Shown here: in pieces, positions 44,035 through 53,100 of the stretch
Position numbering within the stretch: position 1 is the first letter of the stretch
Layout: the number at the start of each line of letters is the position of its first letter
Assembly (NCBI RefSeq): GCF_029893355.1
Contig: NZ_JARZAI010000004.1
Coordinates: 248,001 to 312,000, forward strand
Direction: 5' to 3'
DNA: 64,000 nucleotides
DNA from: Kitasatospora sp. MAA4
GTDB taxonomy: Bacteria > Actinomycetota > Actinomycetes > Streptomycetales > Streptomycetaceae
Notes under the pieces: model-generated
The model's database searches: none
Told to the model about the DNA's origin: nothing
The model's input: the letters and a program-made list of their open reading frames with translations, nothing else
Translations under genes and position numbers: made by a program

Positions 44035-44241
44035 GGTCGTCTCCCTCTACTCGGCGCTGGTGGTGGTCGTAGTGGTCGCGCTGCCGTCCGGCGGCATCGG
44101 GCCGGGCGGCCGCTCCGGGCTCGGCGACGGTGGCCGCCCGGAGCAGCGGACTTGGCTTCCCGTCAGCTCAGGTGGCGACATCAACGACGATAGGGAGTAA
44201 CCATCCGGCCACTCAACGCGATTGCAATTTATTGCGGGCTT

Positions 44242-45090
44242 TCAGCCCAAGGCAGTGATCGCCGCGCTGACCAGTGCCCGCGCGTCGTCTCCATGCACGG
44301 CCATCTTCGACAGCCCGGCGAACGCTTGCGCGTAGTCGGCAATTTCGCGGGGTTGGGTCACGTCGATCGCTGCCGTCAGGGTCTCCACCCGGGCGTGAAC
44401 ATCGTCGAAGAGGTAGAACGCCTCCAGCGGCCACACCGTGCGCGGCACGCTGGAGGGAATGATCCCAATGGACACCGAGGGCAACGGCATGACGGTGAGC
44501 AGGTGGCGGAGCTGGCCGGCCATCGTCTCGGCGTCGCCGATCCGGTACTTCAGCACGGTCTCTTCCATGACCACCGCGAACCGGTGGCCTCCCTCGTACA
44601 GGAATCGGCTGCGCGCCACCCTGGCCGCCACCGCGTCGGCCACGTCGTCGGGGTAGCCCTTGAAGCGCCTGATCGAGCGCATCAGCGCTGTGGCGTAGGC
44701 CGGGGTCTGGAAGAAGCCGGGCATCACGTTCGAGACGTACACCCGCATCATCGCGGTGCGCTCGTACAGGTCGTAGGTCTTCTCCTGGGTGCGGCGCATC
44801 CCGTTGCGCTGAATCCGGCGCCACTCCATGTACATCGACTCCACCGCCCGCGCGGTGGCGATGAGGTCGGCGGCCTGGTCTTCGGCACCGCACGCCGTGC
44901 ACCAGGCCCGGATGTCGCCGTCGGTGGGCGCTGCCTTGGCGTTGAGTATCCGGCTGGTCTTCGCGGGGTGCCAGCCGCACCTGGCAGCCAGCTCCTGCCC
45001 TGGGAGTCCGGCGTCCAGCATCAGTTCCCGAAGGCGGGCGGCGACGGCCACGCGGGCCGCCTGGGCGCTGGAGGAGGGCGAGGAGGGCAT
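44242..45090 (-). CDS. XRE-family regulator with DUF5753
   Basis: Protein of 282 residues. The N-terminal helix-turn-helix is ARLRELMLDAGLPGQELAAR, then GWHPAKTSRILNAKAAP. From about residue 90 a DUF5753 domain follows (VYVSNVMPGFFQTPAYATAL, ARVARSRFLYEGGHRFAVVM, VSIGIIPSSVPRTVWPLEAF). Such proteins are numerous in Streptomyces and usually lie beside a DUF397 or DUF6879 partner; the pair is thought to act as a regulatory switch, some in developmental control (WhiJ-like). It is 19 bases downstream of the DUF6879 gene and in the same operon. Confidence 0.93.
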   Translation of the reverse strand: MPSSPSSSAQAARVAVAARLRELMLDAGLPGQELAARCGWHPAKTSRILNAKAAPTDGDIRAWCTACGAEDQAADLIATARAVESMYMEWRRIQRNGMRRTQEKTYDLYERTAMMRVYVSNVMPGFFQTPAYATALMRSIRRFKGYPDDVADAVAARVARSRFLYEGGHRFAVVMEETVLKYRIGDAETMAGQLRHLLTVMPLPSVSIGIIPSSVPRTVWPLEAFYLFDDVHARVETLTAAIDVTQPREIADYAQAFAGLSKMAVHGDDARALVSAAITALG

Positions 45091-45109
45091 GAGCCGGCTA
45101 TCCGGTGGG

Positions 45110-45643
45110 TCAGACGGTGAACTGCTCGTGCGGGATGGCGCGTTCCCAGGCCGCTTCGAAGGCGGACCCGGCGAGCTTCACCGCGGCGGCCTCGTCGGTG
45201 TAGGTGCGCGCGGGGTCGGCCCAGGCTCCCTCACCGGTGAAGTGGTTGAACAGCACGGTCTCCCCGTCGAACAGCCAGAAGTCCACGCCGGGGAGCGCGA
45301 TGTCCATCGTCCGGTGCCGGGGCAGCCAGCGGACCTGTTCGCCGGCTGCCGTGTTCGTGAAGGTCCCCGAGTGCAGCCAGCGGGTGTATTCGCTGACCGG
45401 CTCGGAGACGATCCGGCACCGGCGGATCACGACGCCGCGTTCCACGGTCTCCGAGATCAGGTCGAGCCAGGGGCGCCACCACGACGCGCGGTCGTCCGGG
45501 TCGAGCCGGTGGCCGGCCTTCCAGGCGGCGATCTTCTCCTTCTCGCTGCCGACGCCGTACGTGTCGCGCATTTCCAGGTGCACAGCGGAGTGCTTGGCGC
45601 CCTTCAGCAGGTCAGAGAAGTCCGGCACGCTCAGCTTCATCAC
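45110..45643 (-). CDS. DUF6879-family protein
   Basis: Protein of 177 residues: VPDFSDLLKGAKHSAVHLEM, then WRPWLDLISETVERGVVIRR, SEYTRWLHSGTFTNTAAGEQ, RWLPRHR and FWLFDGETVLFNHFTGEG. This is the DUF6879 pattern, an actinobacterial family almost always next to XRE-DUF5753 regulators. It probably binds or antagonises that regulator; catalytic activity is not known. Start is the ATG at 45643 or the one three bases later. It is followed closely by the XRE gene. Confidence 0.9.
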   Translation of the reverse strand: MMKLSVPDFSDLLKGAKHSAVHLEMRDTYGVGSEKEKIAAWKAGHRLDPDDRASWWRPWLDLISETVERGVVIRRCRIVSEPVSEYTRWLHSGTFTNTAAGEQVRWLPRHRTMDIALPGVDFWLFDGETVLFNHFTGEGAWADPARTYTDEAAAVKLAGSAFEAAWERAIPHEQFTV

Positions 45644-45818
45644 AAGCCTTCCTCAAGATCGGGATCATCCGGGCCGGGAGGCACGCCAGCACTTCGTGGT
45701 CGGGGATGCCGATGGCGTGCCCCGGCACCCACTCCGTTCCGCTGACCTCGTCGGTCAGTTGGGCGTCAGCCTTCAGAGCCTGGAACACCAGTTGCTTCTT
45801 CTCCCGGTCAACCCACAC
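45612..45818 (-). CDS. Short hypothetical frame upstream of DUF6879
   Basis: A 68-codon frame starting at GTG 45818 (VWVDREKKQLVFQALKADA, then VPGHAIGIPDHEVLACLPAR and a Glu-rich end). It overlaps the DUF6879 start by 32 bases and has only a weak ribosome site. Codon bias is moderate. It may be a real small gene coupled to DUF6879, the tail of a lost gene, or a chance frame. Confidence 0.3.
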   Translation of the reverse strand: MWVDREKKQLVFQALKADAQLTDEVSGTEWVPGHAIGIPDHEVLACLPARMIPILRKACDEAERAGLL

Positions 45819-45894
45819 CGTCGGTGGCGGACCGTCAAGGGGCGCATCGACTCACTGTGACGAAGCGTCAGTCAGTTGACGTTGCCGGTCGGCC

Positions 45895-46596
45895 TCAATG
45901 GCCCATCCCCGCTCCGCCGTCCACGGGTAGTACGGCACCGGTGACGAAGGACGCCTCGGGCGAGGCCAGGAAGTGGACTGCTGCGGCGACTTCCTCGGGT
46001 TGAGCGAGGCGGCGGAGCGGGGTCTCGGCGATGATCTTCGCCTTCTGTTCCGGGGTCAGGCCGGCGATCATGCCCGTGTCGGTGAGGCCGGGTGAAACGA
46101 TGTTCACTGTGACGGCCCGGGGGCCGAGCTCCCGTGCCAGCGAGCGGGAGAAGCCGATCAGGCCCGCTTTGGACGCGGCGTAGTTGGCCTGGCCGATCTC
46201 GCCGCGCAGTGCGACCGTGGAGGAGATGATCACGATTCGTCCGCTGCGTGAGCGGACCATCCCCCGGGCAGCCCTCTTCACGACGCGGAAGACGCCCGTG
46301 AGGTTCGTGTCGAGGACGGTGGTGAAGTCCTCCTCGGTCATCCGCAGCAGCAGCTGATCACGTGTCACCCCTGCGTTGGCGACCAGGACTTCGACCGGAC
46401 CGTGCGCCTGCTCGACCTCCACGAAGGCCTTCTCGACCTGGGCAGGGTCGGCGACGTCGCATCGCACCGACAGGAGCCCTTCGGGTGGATCGCTGCGATA
46501 GGTGACCGCGACCCTGTCGCCCGCCTCCGCGAAGCCTCGTGCGATCGCAAGTCCTATCCCTCTGCTGCCGCCTGTGACCAGAACGGATCGTGACAT
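45895..46596 (-). CDS. fabG: 3-oxoacyl-ACP reductase paralogue
   Basis: Short-chain dehydrogenase of 233 residues that would reduce 3-oxoacyl-ACP with NADPH. TGGSRGIGLAIARG is the cofactor-binding Gly motif, VANAGVTRD the NAG motif, IIISS/STVAL the Ser region and QANYAASKAGLIGFS the Tyr-Lys pair. The whole sequence resembles streptomycete FabG of the primary fabG-fabI pair, but here fabI is 2.3 kb away and other cluster genes intervene, so this is a second copy. Divergent from the XRE-TPR regulator with 198 bases between, and likely under its control. ATG 46596 has GAGGG upstream. Probable role: ketoreduction of the cluster's acyl chain. Confidence 0.92.
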   Translation of the reverse strand: MSRSVLVTGGSRGIGLAIARGFAEAGDRVAVTYRSDPPEGLLSVRCDVADPAQVEKAFVEVEQAHGPVEVLVANAGVTRDQLLLRMTEEDFTTVLDTNLTGVFRVVKRAARGMVRSRSGRIVIISSTVALRGEIGQANYAASKAGLIGFSRSLARELGPRAVTVNIVSPGLTDTGMIAGLTPEQKAKIIAETPLRRLAQPEEVAAAVHFLASPEASFVTGAVLPVDGGAGMGH

Positions 46597-46794
46597 GCTC
46601 TGACCCTCTTTCGGCTGGGATTTCTCCGCGCATACTCCGGGAGGAAGGCGTCCGGGACGGGTACCCCGAGGGTCTTTCAGTGGGCGTCGAAGTGAGCGTC
46701 ATCCTCAACTGCGGGGCTACGAAGGCGATGACGACGCCAAGGGCGGCTGAAGGCCGGACCTCGGCCCCTACCGTCGGGTAGGATAATCGCCGAT

Positions 46795-48084
46795 GTGTCG
46801 TCGGCGACGCGATGGCCCGCGTTGAGGTTTGGAGTCGGGTTGCTCGACCAGCCTGCGTTCGGACGTCGCCTTCGGCACCTGCGCCGTCTACGCGAGATGT
46901 CCCAGTCGGAACTGGCCGGTGGTGACGTGTCACCGAGCTACATTTCGCTGATCGAGTCCGGCCGCCGCATGCCCAGCGAGGAGATCGCGAAAGCCATCGC
47001 CGCGCGCCTGGGCTTCTCCCTCCACGAGTTCGGCGTCGTGGCGAGGCCGAACCCCGATGATCGTGCGGACCTGGTTCGCCGGCTGGTGGTCGCCCGCGGC
47101 GCCCGTGCCGAGGGCGGGTGCGAGTTCGCCGCCGATGAGCTGGTGGCCCTGGTCGACGAGGCCGACACGCTGGGCGAGGACGACGTCGCCTGGGAGGCCT
47201 CCTGGGAGCTGGCCGAGATCTACGGCGACCTCGAGCGGCCGGTGGACCGGGACGCGGTGCTCCGGCGCCTGCTCGACGATCCGCTGACCAACAGCTCGAC
47301 CCGGCTGCGGGCGCGGGTGGCGGCGGCGATCGCGGAGCTGGCGCAGTGCCGAGGCCGGCTGGCCGAAGCGGTGCGCGCAGGTGAGCAGGCTGTCGCCGCG
47401 GCAGCGGAGCTCGATGTCAGCGCGCTCGAATGGTGCCGGGCCCGGCTGGCCCTGATCGCCGCCTACACCGCTCGGGACGACCTCGACCGAGCAGCCGAAG
47501 CGCTGCTCGACATCATGGACCGCCTCGACGAACTGCCCACCGACCGGCTGCGCGGGCTGGCCTGCTGGGCCGCCGCCAACGTGCACGTCGCGACCGGCCG
47601 ACCCGCCGACGCCGTCCCGCTGCTGGAACGCGCCGCCGGCCTGTTGCCGCCGCGGACCGATCTGCGGCAGTCGGCCCGGCTGGCGCTGACCACCGTGCGG
47701 GTCTGGCTGCTCACCGATCGGGCGATGGACGCCGTCGACGAACTGCTCGGGTGGACGCGGCAGGCGTTCTCGCTGATCGGTACCGAGGCTGACCGCGTCC
47801 AGCTGGCCTCGGTCGAGGCGTTGGTCCTGGCCCGCAAGGGGCAGTTCGACGAAGCGCTGGCCCGTGCCGCCGAGGTCCGCCCGGTGCCGGGTCTGCCGCC
47901 GCACGAGCTGGCCGAGAGTCTGGTCGCCGCCGCGGATGTCCAGGTGGCGGGCGGGCGGATGGCGGATGGTCAGAAGTCCTGCCGGCAGGCCGCCGAGCTG
48001 TTCGACGAGACCGGCGCACACCGCAGGGCCGCGCGGGCCTGGCGGACGCTGGTCGACGTGTTCGCGGACCCTCGGACGCTCTGA
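46795..48084 (+). CDS. XRE-TPR transcriptional regulator, likely cluster-specific
   Basis: Protein of 429 residues starting at GTG 46795. A helix-turn-helix of the XRE type runs at about 22-75 (RLRHLRRLREMSQSELAGGD, then VSPSYISLIESGRRMPSEE). The remainder is a superhelix of TPR-like repeats (LAEIYGDLERPVDRDAVLRR, ARLALIAAYTARDDLDRAAE, LACWAAANVHVATGRPADAV) to the end. This is the layout of peptide- or small-molecule-sensing XRE-TPR regulators in actinobacterial secondary-metabolite clusters. It lies between fabG and fabI, divergent from fabG, and is the only regulator seen in the cluster. Confidence 0.88.
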   Translation: MSSATRWPALRFGVGLLDQPAFGRRLRHLRRLREMSQSELAGGDVSPSYISLIESGRRMPSEEIAKAIAARLGFSLHEFGVVARPNPDDRADLVRRLVVARGARAEGGCEFAADELVALVDEADTLGEDDVAWEASWELAEIYGDLERPVDRDAVLRRLLDDPLTNSSTRLRARVAAAIAELAQCRGRLAEAVRAGEQAVAAAAELDVSALEWCRARLALIAAYTARDDLDRAAEALLDIMDRLDELPTDRLRGLACWAAANVHVATGRPADAVPLLERAAGLLPPRTDLRQSARLALTTVRVWLLTDRAMDAVDELLGWTRQAFSLIGTEADRVQLASVEALVLARKGQFDEALARAAEVRPVPGLPPHELAESLVAAADVQVAGGRMADGQKSCRQAAELFDETGAHRRAARAWRTLVDVFADPRTL

Positions 48085-48196
48085 GGCCGGTGCCGTGACC
48101 GGCGGGACCGTTCGTGGTCAGCCGCCGGCCTTGAGATCCGGGTGAGCAGCCGGTCCGCGATCGGGCAGCCGGTGGCCCGGCCGGTGTTGCGGTGCG

Positions 48197-48365
48197 AGAC
48201 ACGGGTGGCCAGCTCCTGGAAGGAGACGTAGGCCAGGTCGCGCACGGCCGAGCCGCCACTGCCGGCGAAGACGGCCGCCGGATGACGATCGGGATTGGTC
48301 TCGACCACTGATTCCAATGAGTGCAGGAGTTCAAGGTCACGCATTCGGACATGCGCCATGGCCAT
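48197..48365 (-). pseudogene. 5' remnant of an acyl-AMP ligase gene
   Basis: A minus-strand start with an excellent GGAGG ribosome site five bases before ATG 48365 encodes MAMAHVRMRDLELLHSLESV, then ETNPDRHPAAVF and VRDLAYVSFQELATRVSHR. This reads like the first 50 residues of fatty acyl-AMP ligases or AMP-dependent ligases, where NPDR-x-A and LTYAELDARARA-type phrases open the domain. Beyond about 48197 the similarity stops; the frame stays open to 47970 but runs over the 3' end of the regulator gene antisense. No adenylation motifs are present. It is best seen as a truncated loading-enzyme gene; the similarity is judged by eye. Confidence 0.4.
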
Positions 48366-48933
48366 CTGTCCTCCAGGTAACGGAGAGCGCTGCCGGTCGG
48401 TGAACGCGCGCAGCGCAGACCATCTAATCGACTCGATCGCATGTCCGGGGCGGCGATATCCGATCTTGCCTCGCTGTTCATAATTCGTTCGCCCGGACGT
48501 CATCATGGTGCAGGGTAGCGTTGAGCATCAAAGCCACGGGCATGGCGAAAGAGGACAGGCCACGGAGGCTTGCCTGATGCTGGATCAAGCTGCTAGCTTC
48601 ACAGCCGACTTGGGATTGGCGCGCGATCTGGGGATCGCACGGGAACTGCCCGGTAACTTGCGGGCGAGTCGCGTTACACACTGGTGATTGCCGATCCACG
48701 AACGTTGGGCACGTTCTCCCCGCGAGGCATTTCATGCCAATTCACTGCGCGTTCCCCTCGATGATTCAGAGGCAGTCGAACATCGGAACCGGTCGGCCCC
48801 TTCCGGGGGGAAATCTGATTCCGAATTCGTGCGCACTGACGGTAGGTCGCGACGGCGGGATGGCCGACAACAATGATCCGTACACGATGGTGATGATCGT
48901 CCCCGTCGACAGTGGTATGGAAATGGAGTTTTC
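48366..48933. other. Intergenic region with promoters, no gene seen
   Basis: About 570 bases with lower GC than the flanks and no convincing frame on either strand; short frames of 60-85 codons lack ribosome sites and normal codon bias. It probably contains the divergent promoters of the minus-strand ligase remnant and of fabI. A perfect palindrome GCGATC-TGGG-GATCGC at 48623-48638 could bind the XRE-TPR regulator. Confidence 0.55.
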
Positions 48934-49698
48934 ATGGGCATCCTGGCCGGCAAGCGAATCCTGGTCACGGGCGTGTTGACCGGCGACTCGATCGCCTTCC
49001 ATGTGGCTCGGCTCGCGCAGGAGGAAGGCGCGGAGGTGGTGCTCACGGGCTTCGGGCGACTGAGCCTGGTCGAGCGGATCGCCAAGCGGCTGCCCACGCC
49101 GGCGCCGGTGCTTGAGTTGGACGTGACCGACCAGGGACACCTCGACTCGCTGGCCGATCGGGTACGCGAGCACGTGGACGGGCTCGACGGCGTGGTGCAC
49201 GCGATCGGTTTCGCCCCGATCGAGGCACTGGGCGGCAACTTCCTGAACACCGAGTGGAAGGACGTCTCGACCGCCGTGCAGGTGTCCGCCTTCTCGCTCA
49301 AGGCGCTGGCGATGGCGACCCTGCCACTGATGCACGAGGGCGGTTCCATCGTCGGCCTGGACTTCGACGCCACGGTCGCCTGGTCGTCCTACGACTGGAT
49401 GGGCGTCGCCAAGGCCGGGCTGGAGTCCTGCTCGCGCTACCTGGCCCGGCACCTCGGCCCGAAGGGGATCCGGGTGAACCTGGTCGCGGCCGGTCCGCTT
49501 CGGACGATCGCGGCCAAGGGCATCCCGGGCTTCGCGGACTTCGAGGCCACCTGGGACGCGCGATCGCCGCTGGGCTGGAAGGCCGACGACATCGAGCCGG
49601 CCGCCCGCGCGACCGTCGGCCTGCTCTCCGACTGGTTCCCCGCGACGACGGGCGAGATCGTGCACGCCGACGGCGGCTTCCACGCGATGGGCGACTGA
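48934..49698 (+). CDS. fabI: Enoyl-ACP reductase paralogue (InhA-like FabI)
   Basis: NADH-dependent enoyl-ACP reductase of 254 residues. GKRILVTGVLTGDSIAFHVA is the FabI cofactor loop, VHAIGFAPIEALGGNF follows, and SYDWMGVAKAGLES carries the catalytic Tyr153 and Lys160. Its C-terminus ADGGFHAMGD is typical. It resembles actinobacterial FabI/InhA throughout. It is separate from any fabG, unlike the housekeeping fabG-fabI pair, and precedes the PKS on the same strand. It could supply saturated acyl chains to the cluster or act as an inhibitor-insensitive copy for self-resistance. A terminator follows its stop. Confidence 0.92.
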   Translation: MGILAGKRILVTGVLTGDSIAFHVARLAQEEGAEVVLTGFGRLSLVERIAKRLPTPAPVLELDVTDQGHLDSLADRVREHVDGLDGVVHAIGFAPIEALGGNFLNTEWKDVSTAVQVSAFSLKALAMATLPLMHEGGSIVGLDFDATVAWSSYDWMGVAKAGLESCSRYLARHLGPKGIRVNLVAAGPLRTIAAKGIPGFADFEATWDARSPLGWKADDIEPAARATVGLLSDWFPATTGEIVHADGGFHAMGD

Positions 49699-49704
49699 CG
49701 GCTC

Positions 49705-49743
49705 GGGGAGCAACAGGGCTGCGACTGCGGCCCGTTGCTCCCC
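49705..49743 (+). terminator. Terminator after fabI
   Basis: GGGGAGCAAC (49705-49714) pairs with GTTGCTCCCC (49734-49743), and inner GGGC/GCCC extends the stem after one bulged A. It begins seven bases after the fabI stop. Confidence 0.75.
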
Positions 49744-50154
49744 CACCCGCAAGGCCGAGCCGGGTGCCGCCCGGTCGGCGAAGCCTGACCGCGACACGAA
49801 GCAGACGTGTGGCCGAACCCGCCGCCGACGACGGCTGCCCGCGGGCAACTCGCCCTGCCTCCTTCTCGCCCCGACCCGTGTTCGCGCGGGGCCCGCACAC
49901 GAGTCAAGGGCAGTCACAGAACTTGACAACCCAGCAGCGACCTCCAGCCAACAGCGGCTGACCAACGTCTGTCTTCTCGACCAACTCCCGCTTGTAACAA
50001 GGGGATTGTCCTTGACGCTGGAGATGTCACAGATGTTGACTCGCTACTCGAACACATGACAGCCTTCGCTGCGGCCGGCCATCAATCCGACCCCGCACAC
50101 CGGCGACAGATCACGAGACATCAACCAAAGCTGACATCGACGGCGAGGTATCTG
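49744..50154. other. Promoter region of the PKS operon
   Basis: No supported gene. CAAGG-GGATTGT-CCTTG (49998-50014) is an inverted repeat within the likely promoter of the KS-AT-ACP-AONS gene, followed by TTGACG at 50013. The first part (49744-49920) reads as residual GC-rich sequence without a start-ribosome-site combination. Confidence 0.5.
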
Positions 50155-53100
50155 GTGCGCGACATCGCGATCGTAGGAATGAGCTGCCGCTTCCCCGGGG
50201 CTCGGAACCTGCAGGAGTACTGGCGCCTACTGCTGAGCGGGCGCAGGCAGTTCCAGTCGGTCCCCACCGACCGCTGGGACCACGCCGAGTACTTCGACCC
50301 GGACGACAAGCGCGGCACGAAGGGCTCCTACACCGACCAGATCGCGGTGATCGACGGAGTCGACCAGTTCGACGCCGCGCACTTCCGGATGTCGCCGCGC
50401 CGGGTGCAGAACATGGATCCGCAGCACCGGCTGCTGCTGCAGGTGTCCCGCGAGGCCCTGCAGGACGCCGGATGGGAGCGCCGCGCGTTCGATCGGGCGT
50501 CAACGGGTGTGTTCTTCGGGCTGAGCAGCTCGGAGTACGCCGAATACAGCCCCGACGTCAAGCAGATCCAGCCGTTCACCGTCCCCGGCGTGCTGCTGAA
50601 CATGGCCGCCGCCACCGTCAGCCAGTACTACGACCTCGGCGGGCCGAGCTTCACCGTCGACGCCGCCTGCTCGTCGAGCCTGGTCGCACTGTACGAGGCG
50701 GTCACCCACCTGCGCGCCGGGCACTGCCGGGAGGCCGTCGTCGGCGGTGCCTACCTGGCGCTGGCACCCAACGGGCTGGTCGGGTTCGCGAAGGTCGGCG
50801 CGCTCTCGCAGGCCGGGGTGTGCCGGCCGTTCGACCGCCGTGCGGACGGGTTCGTCCTGGGTGAGGGCATCGGTGCCGTGGTGCTCAGGCCGCTGGACGA
50901 GGCCCTCGCCGCCGGCGACCGGGTCTACGCCGTGGTTCGCGGGATCGGCTGCTCCAACGACGGAACAGCCGACGGTCCGATGACCCCGCGTCAGGAGGGC
51001 CAGGAGGTCGCGTTGCGGCGGGCGTACCGCGACGCGGGCTGCACGATGGACTCGGTCGGGTTCATCGAGGCCCACGGCACCGCGACCGTCGTCGGCGACC
51101 GGACCGAGCTGGACGCCATCAAGGCGGTGCGGACCGCCGACCGCCAGGGCGGGCCGGACGGCGGTGCGTACCTGTCCTCCGTCAAGAGCCTGATCGGGCA
51201 CGGCCTCAGCGCGGCGGGGATGGCCAGCCTGATCAAGTCCGCGCTGGTACTGCACCACGCAACCGTCGTGCCGCAACCGGAGACCGAGGTGGACCCGGCG
51301 GTCGGACTGGCCGAGGCGGGCCTTCGGATCACCGACGAGCCGGTGCCCTGGCCTCCTTGCGAATCGCCGCGGCGGGTCGGGGTGAACGGGTTCGGTTTCG
51401 GCGGGACCAACGTCCATGTCGTGTTGCAGGACGCACCGACCGCTCCGGCCACCGCGAGTACCGCGGCCGAGGCCGCGCGGCCCGAGCTCTTCCTGCTGTC
51501 GGCGGGGACACCGGCCCTGCTGGCCGCCCACATCGGACAACTGCTCGACGAGCTCGCCGATCAGCCGGAAGCCACCGCACGGGAGCTGGCCTACACCCTG
51601 GCGCAGCGGGCCCACCTGCCGGCCCGGCTGGCCGTGGTCGCGGCCGATCTCGGCGAGCTGCGGCAGAAGTTGACGCAGGCCAAGGAGATGCTGGCCGCCG
51701 GCCAGCTAGGCGCGCTGGGCACGGCCGGGTTCGCGGGCAAGTCCCCGCTGCCGGCGAAGAAGCGCTCGGTGGCCTTCCTCTTCCCCGGCCAGGGCAGTCA
51801 GCGGCCGGGCATGCTCGGCGATCTGCTCGACCGGTTCGCGCCGATGCGCGGGCGTGCCGAGGCGCTGGACTCCGTGCTGCGCGAGCAGGTCGGATTCTCC
51901 GCGATCGACGCGGTGTACGGTCCACGGGCGGCGAGCGAGGAGGGCCGCGCCCTGCTCACCGGCACCGACGTCTGCCAGCCCGCGCTGGGTCTGCTCGGGC
52001 TGTCCGTGGCCCGCCTGGTCGCGGACTGCGGGCTGCGGCCGGACATCACGCTCGGGCACAGCGTGGGCGAGTTCCCGGCCGCCGCGGTCGCCGGAGCGAT
52101 GGACGACGAGGACGCGATCGGTCTGCTCGCCACCCGGGGCCGCCGCATGCGGGCCGCCGAGTCCGAGGCACGCGGGGGGATGCTCGCGGTCCAGGCCGGC
52201 GCCGACCGCGCCGAGGACCTGGTGCGCGACATCGACGAAGCCTGGCCGAGCTGCTACAACCACCCCGGCCAGACCGTGGTGAGCGGGACCGAGTCCGGGC
52301 TCGCCGCGACCGAGCGGCGGATGGCCGCCGAGGGGATCGGCACACGGCGACTCGAGGTCTCCAACGCGTTCCACTCACCACTGCTGGCCGCTACTCGCGA
52401 GGGCATCACCCAGGACCTCGCCGTCGCACGGCTCCTGGCGCCGGAGCTCACCTTCGTGTCCTCGGTGAGCGGTGCGCAGTGCGCCGACCCCGAGCAGCTC
52501 CGGGAACTGTGGGCGGAGCACGCGCTGGCCCCGGTGCGCTTCACCGCCGCCGCAGGTGCCGCCCACGAAGCGGGTGCGCGGATCTTCGTCCAACTCGCCG
52601 GCGGCAGCGCGCTGCTGTCCGCCGTCCGGCACAACCTCCGTGAGCAGGAGGGACTGCACTACGTCGCGCTGTCCACCGAAGAGCCGGACGACACCCGCAC
52701 GTTCCTCGCCGGGCTCGGTCAACTGGCCGTCCTCGGCGTCCCCGTCGACCTGACGCCGCTCTTCGAGGGGACGCCGCGGTTGCTCTCGCTGCCGCCGTCC
52801 CCGCTGCGCACCCGCCGCTACTGGGTCGATGCGCAGAAGCCGCGAGCGACGTCCGCCTTCCTTGCGACGCAGCCTGTTCCGGCTGCCGTCCACCCCGCCG
52901 TGCTGCCCCAACCCCCCGTGAAGGAGCATCCCGTGAACGAGGTCGTGACCCTGCTGCGCGAACAACTCGCGGTCCTGAAGGGATTCGGCATCGACGCCGA
53001 GTCCGCCCCGGCCGCGACGGTGGCGCCGGCGGTGGTGCCGGTGGTGGCGCCGACGGTGGCGCCGGCGGCGGTTCGGACACCGGCGCCGCAGCAGGTTCCG

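Noticed and set aside
48623..48638. GCGATC palindrome as a phage attachment site
   Set aside because: There is no integrase, no second copy and no tRNA. A regulator-binding site is the simpler reading.
48505..48735. Small frames on both strands between the ligase remnant and fabI
   Set aside because: No ribosome site, poor third-position bias and no recognisable motif. The region is better read as promoter DNA.
50056..50154. ATG at 50056 as the start of the PKS
   Set aside because: The added 33 codons use rare codons for this genome and match no KS start, whereas GTG 50155 opens directly at the KS strand with GAGG upstream. Not fully excluded.
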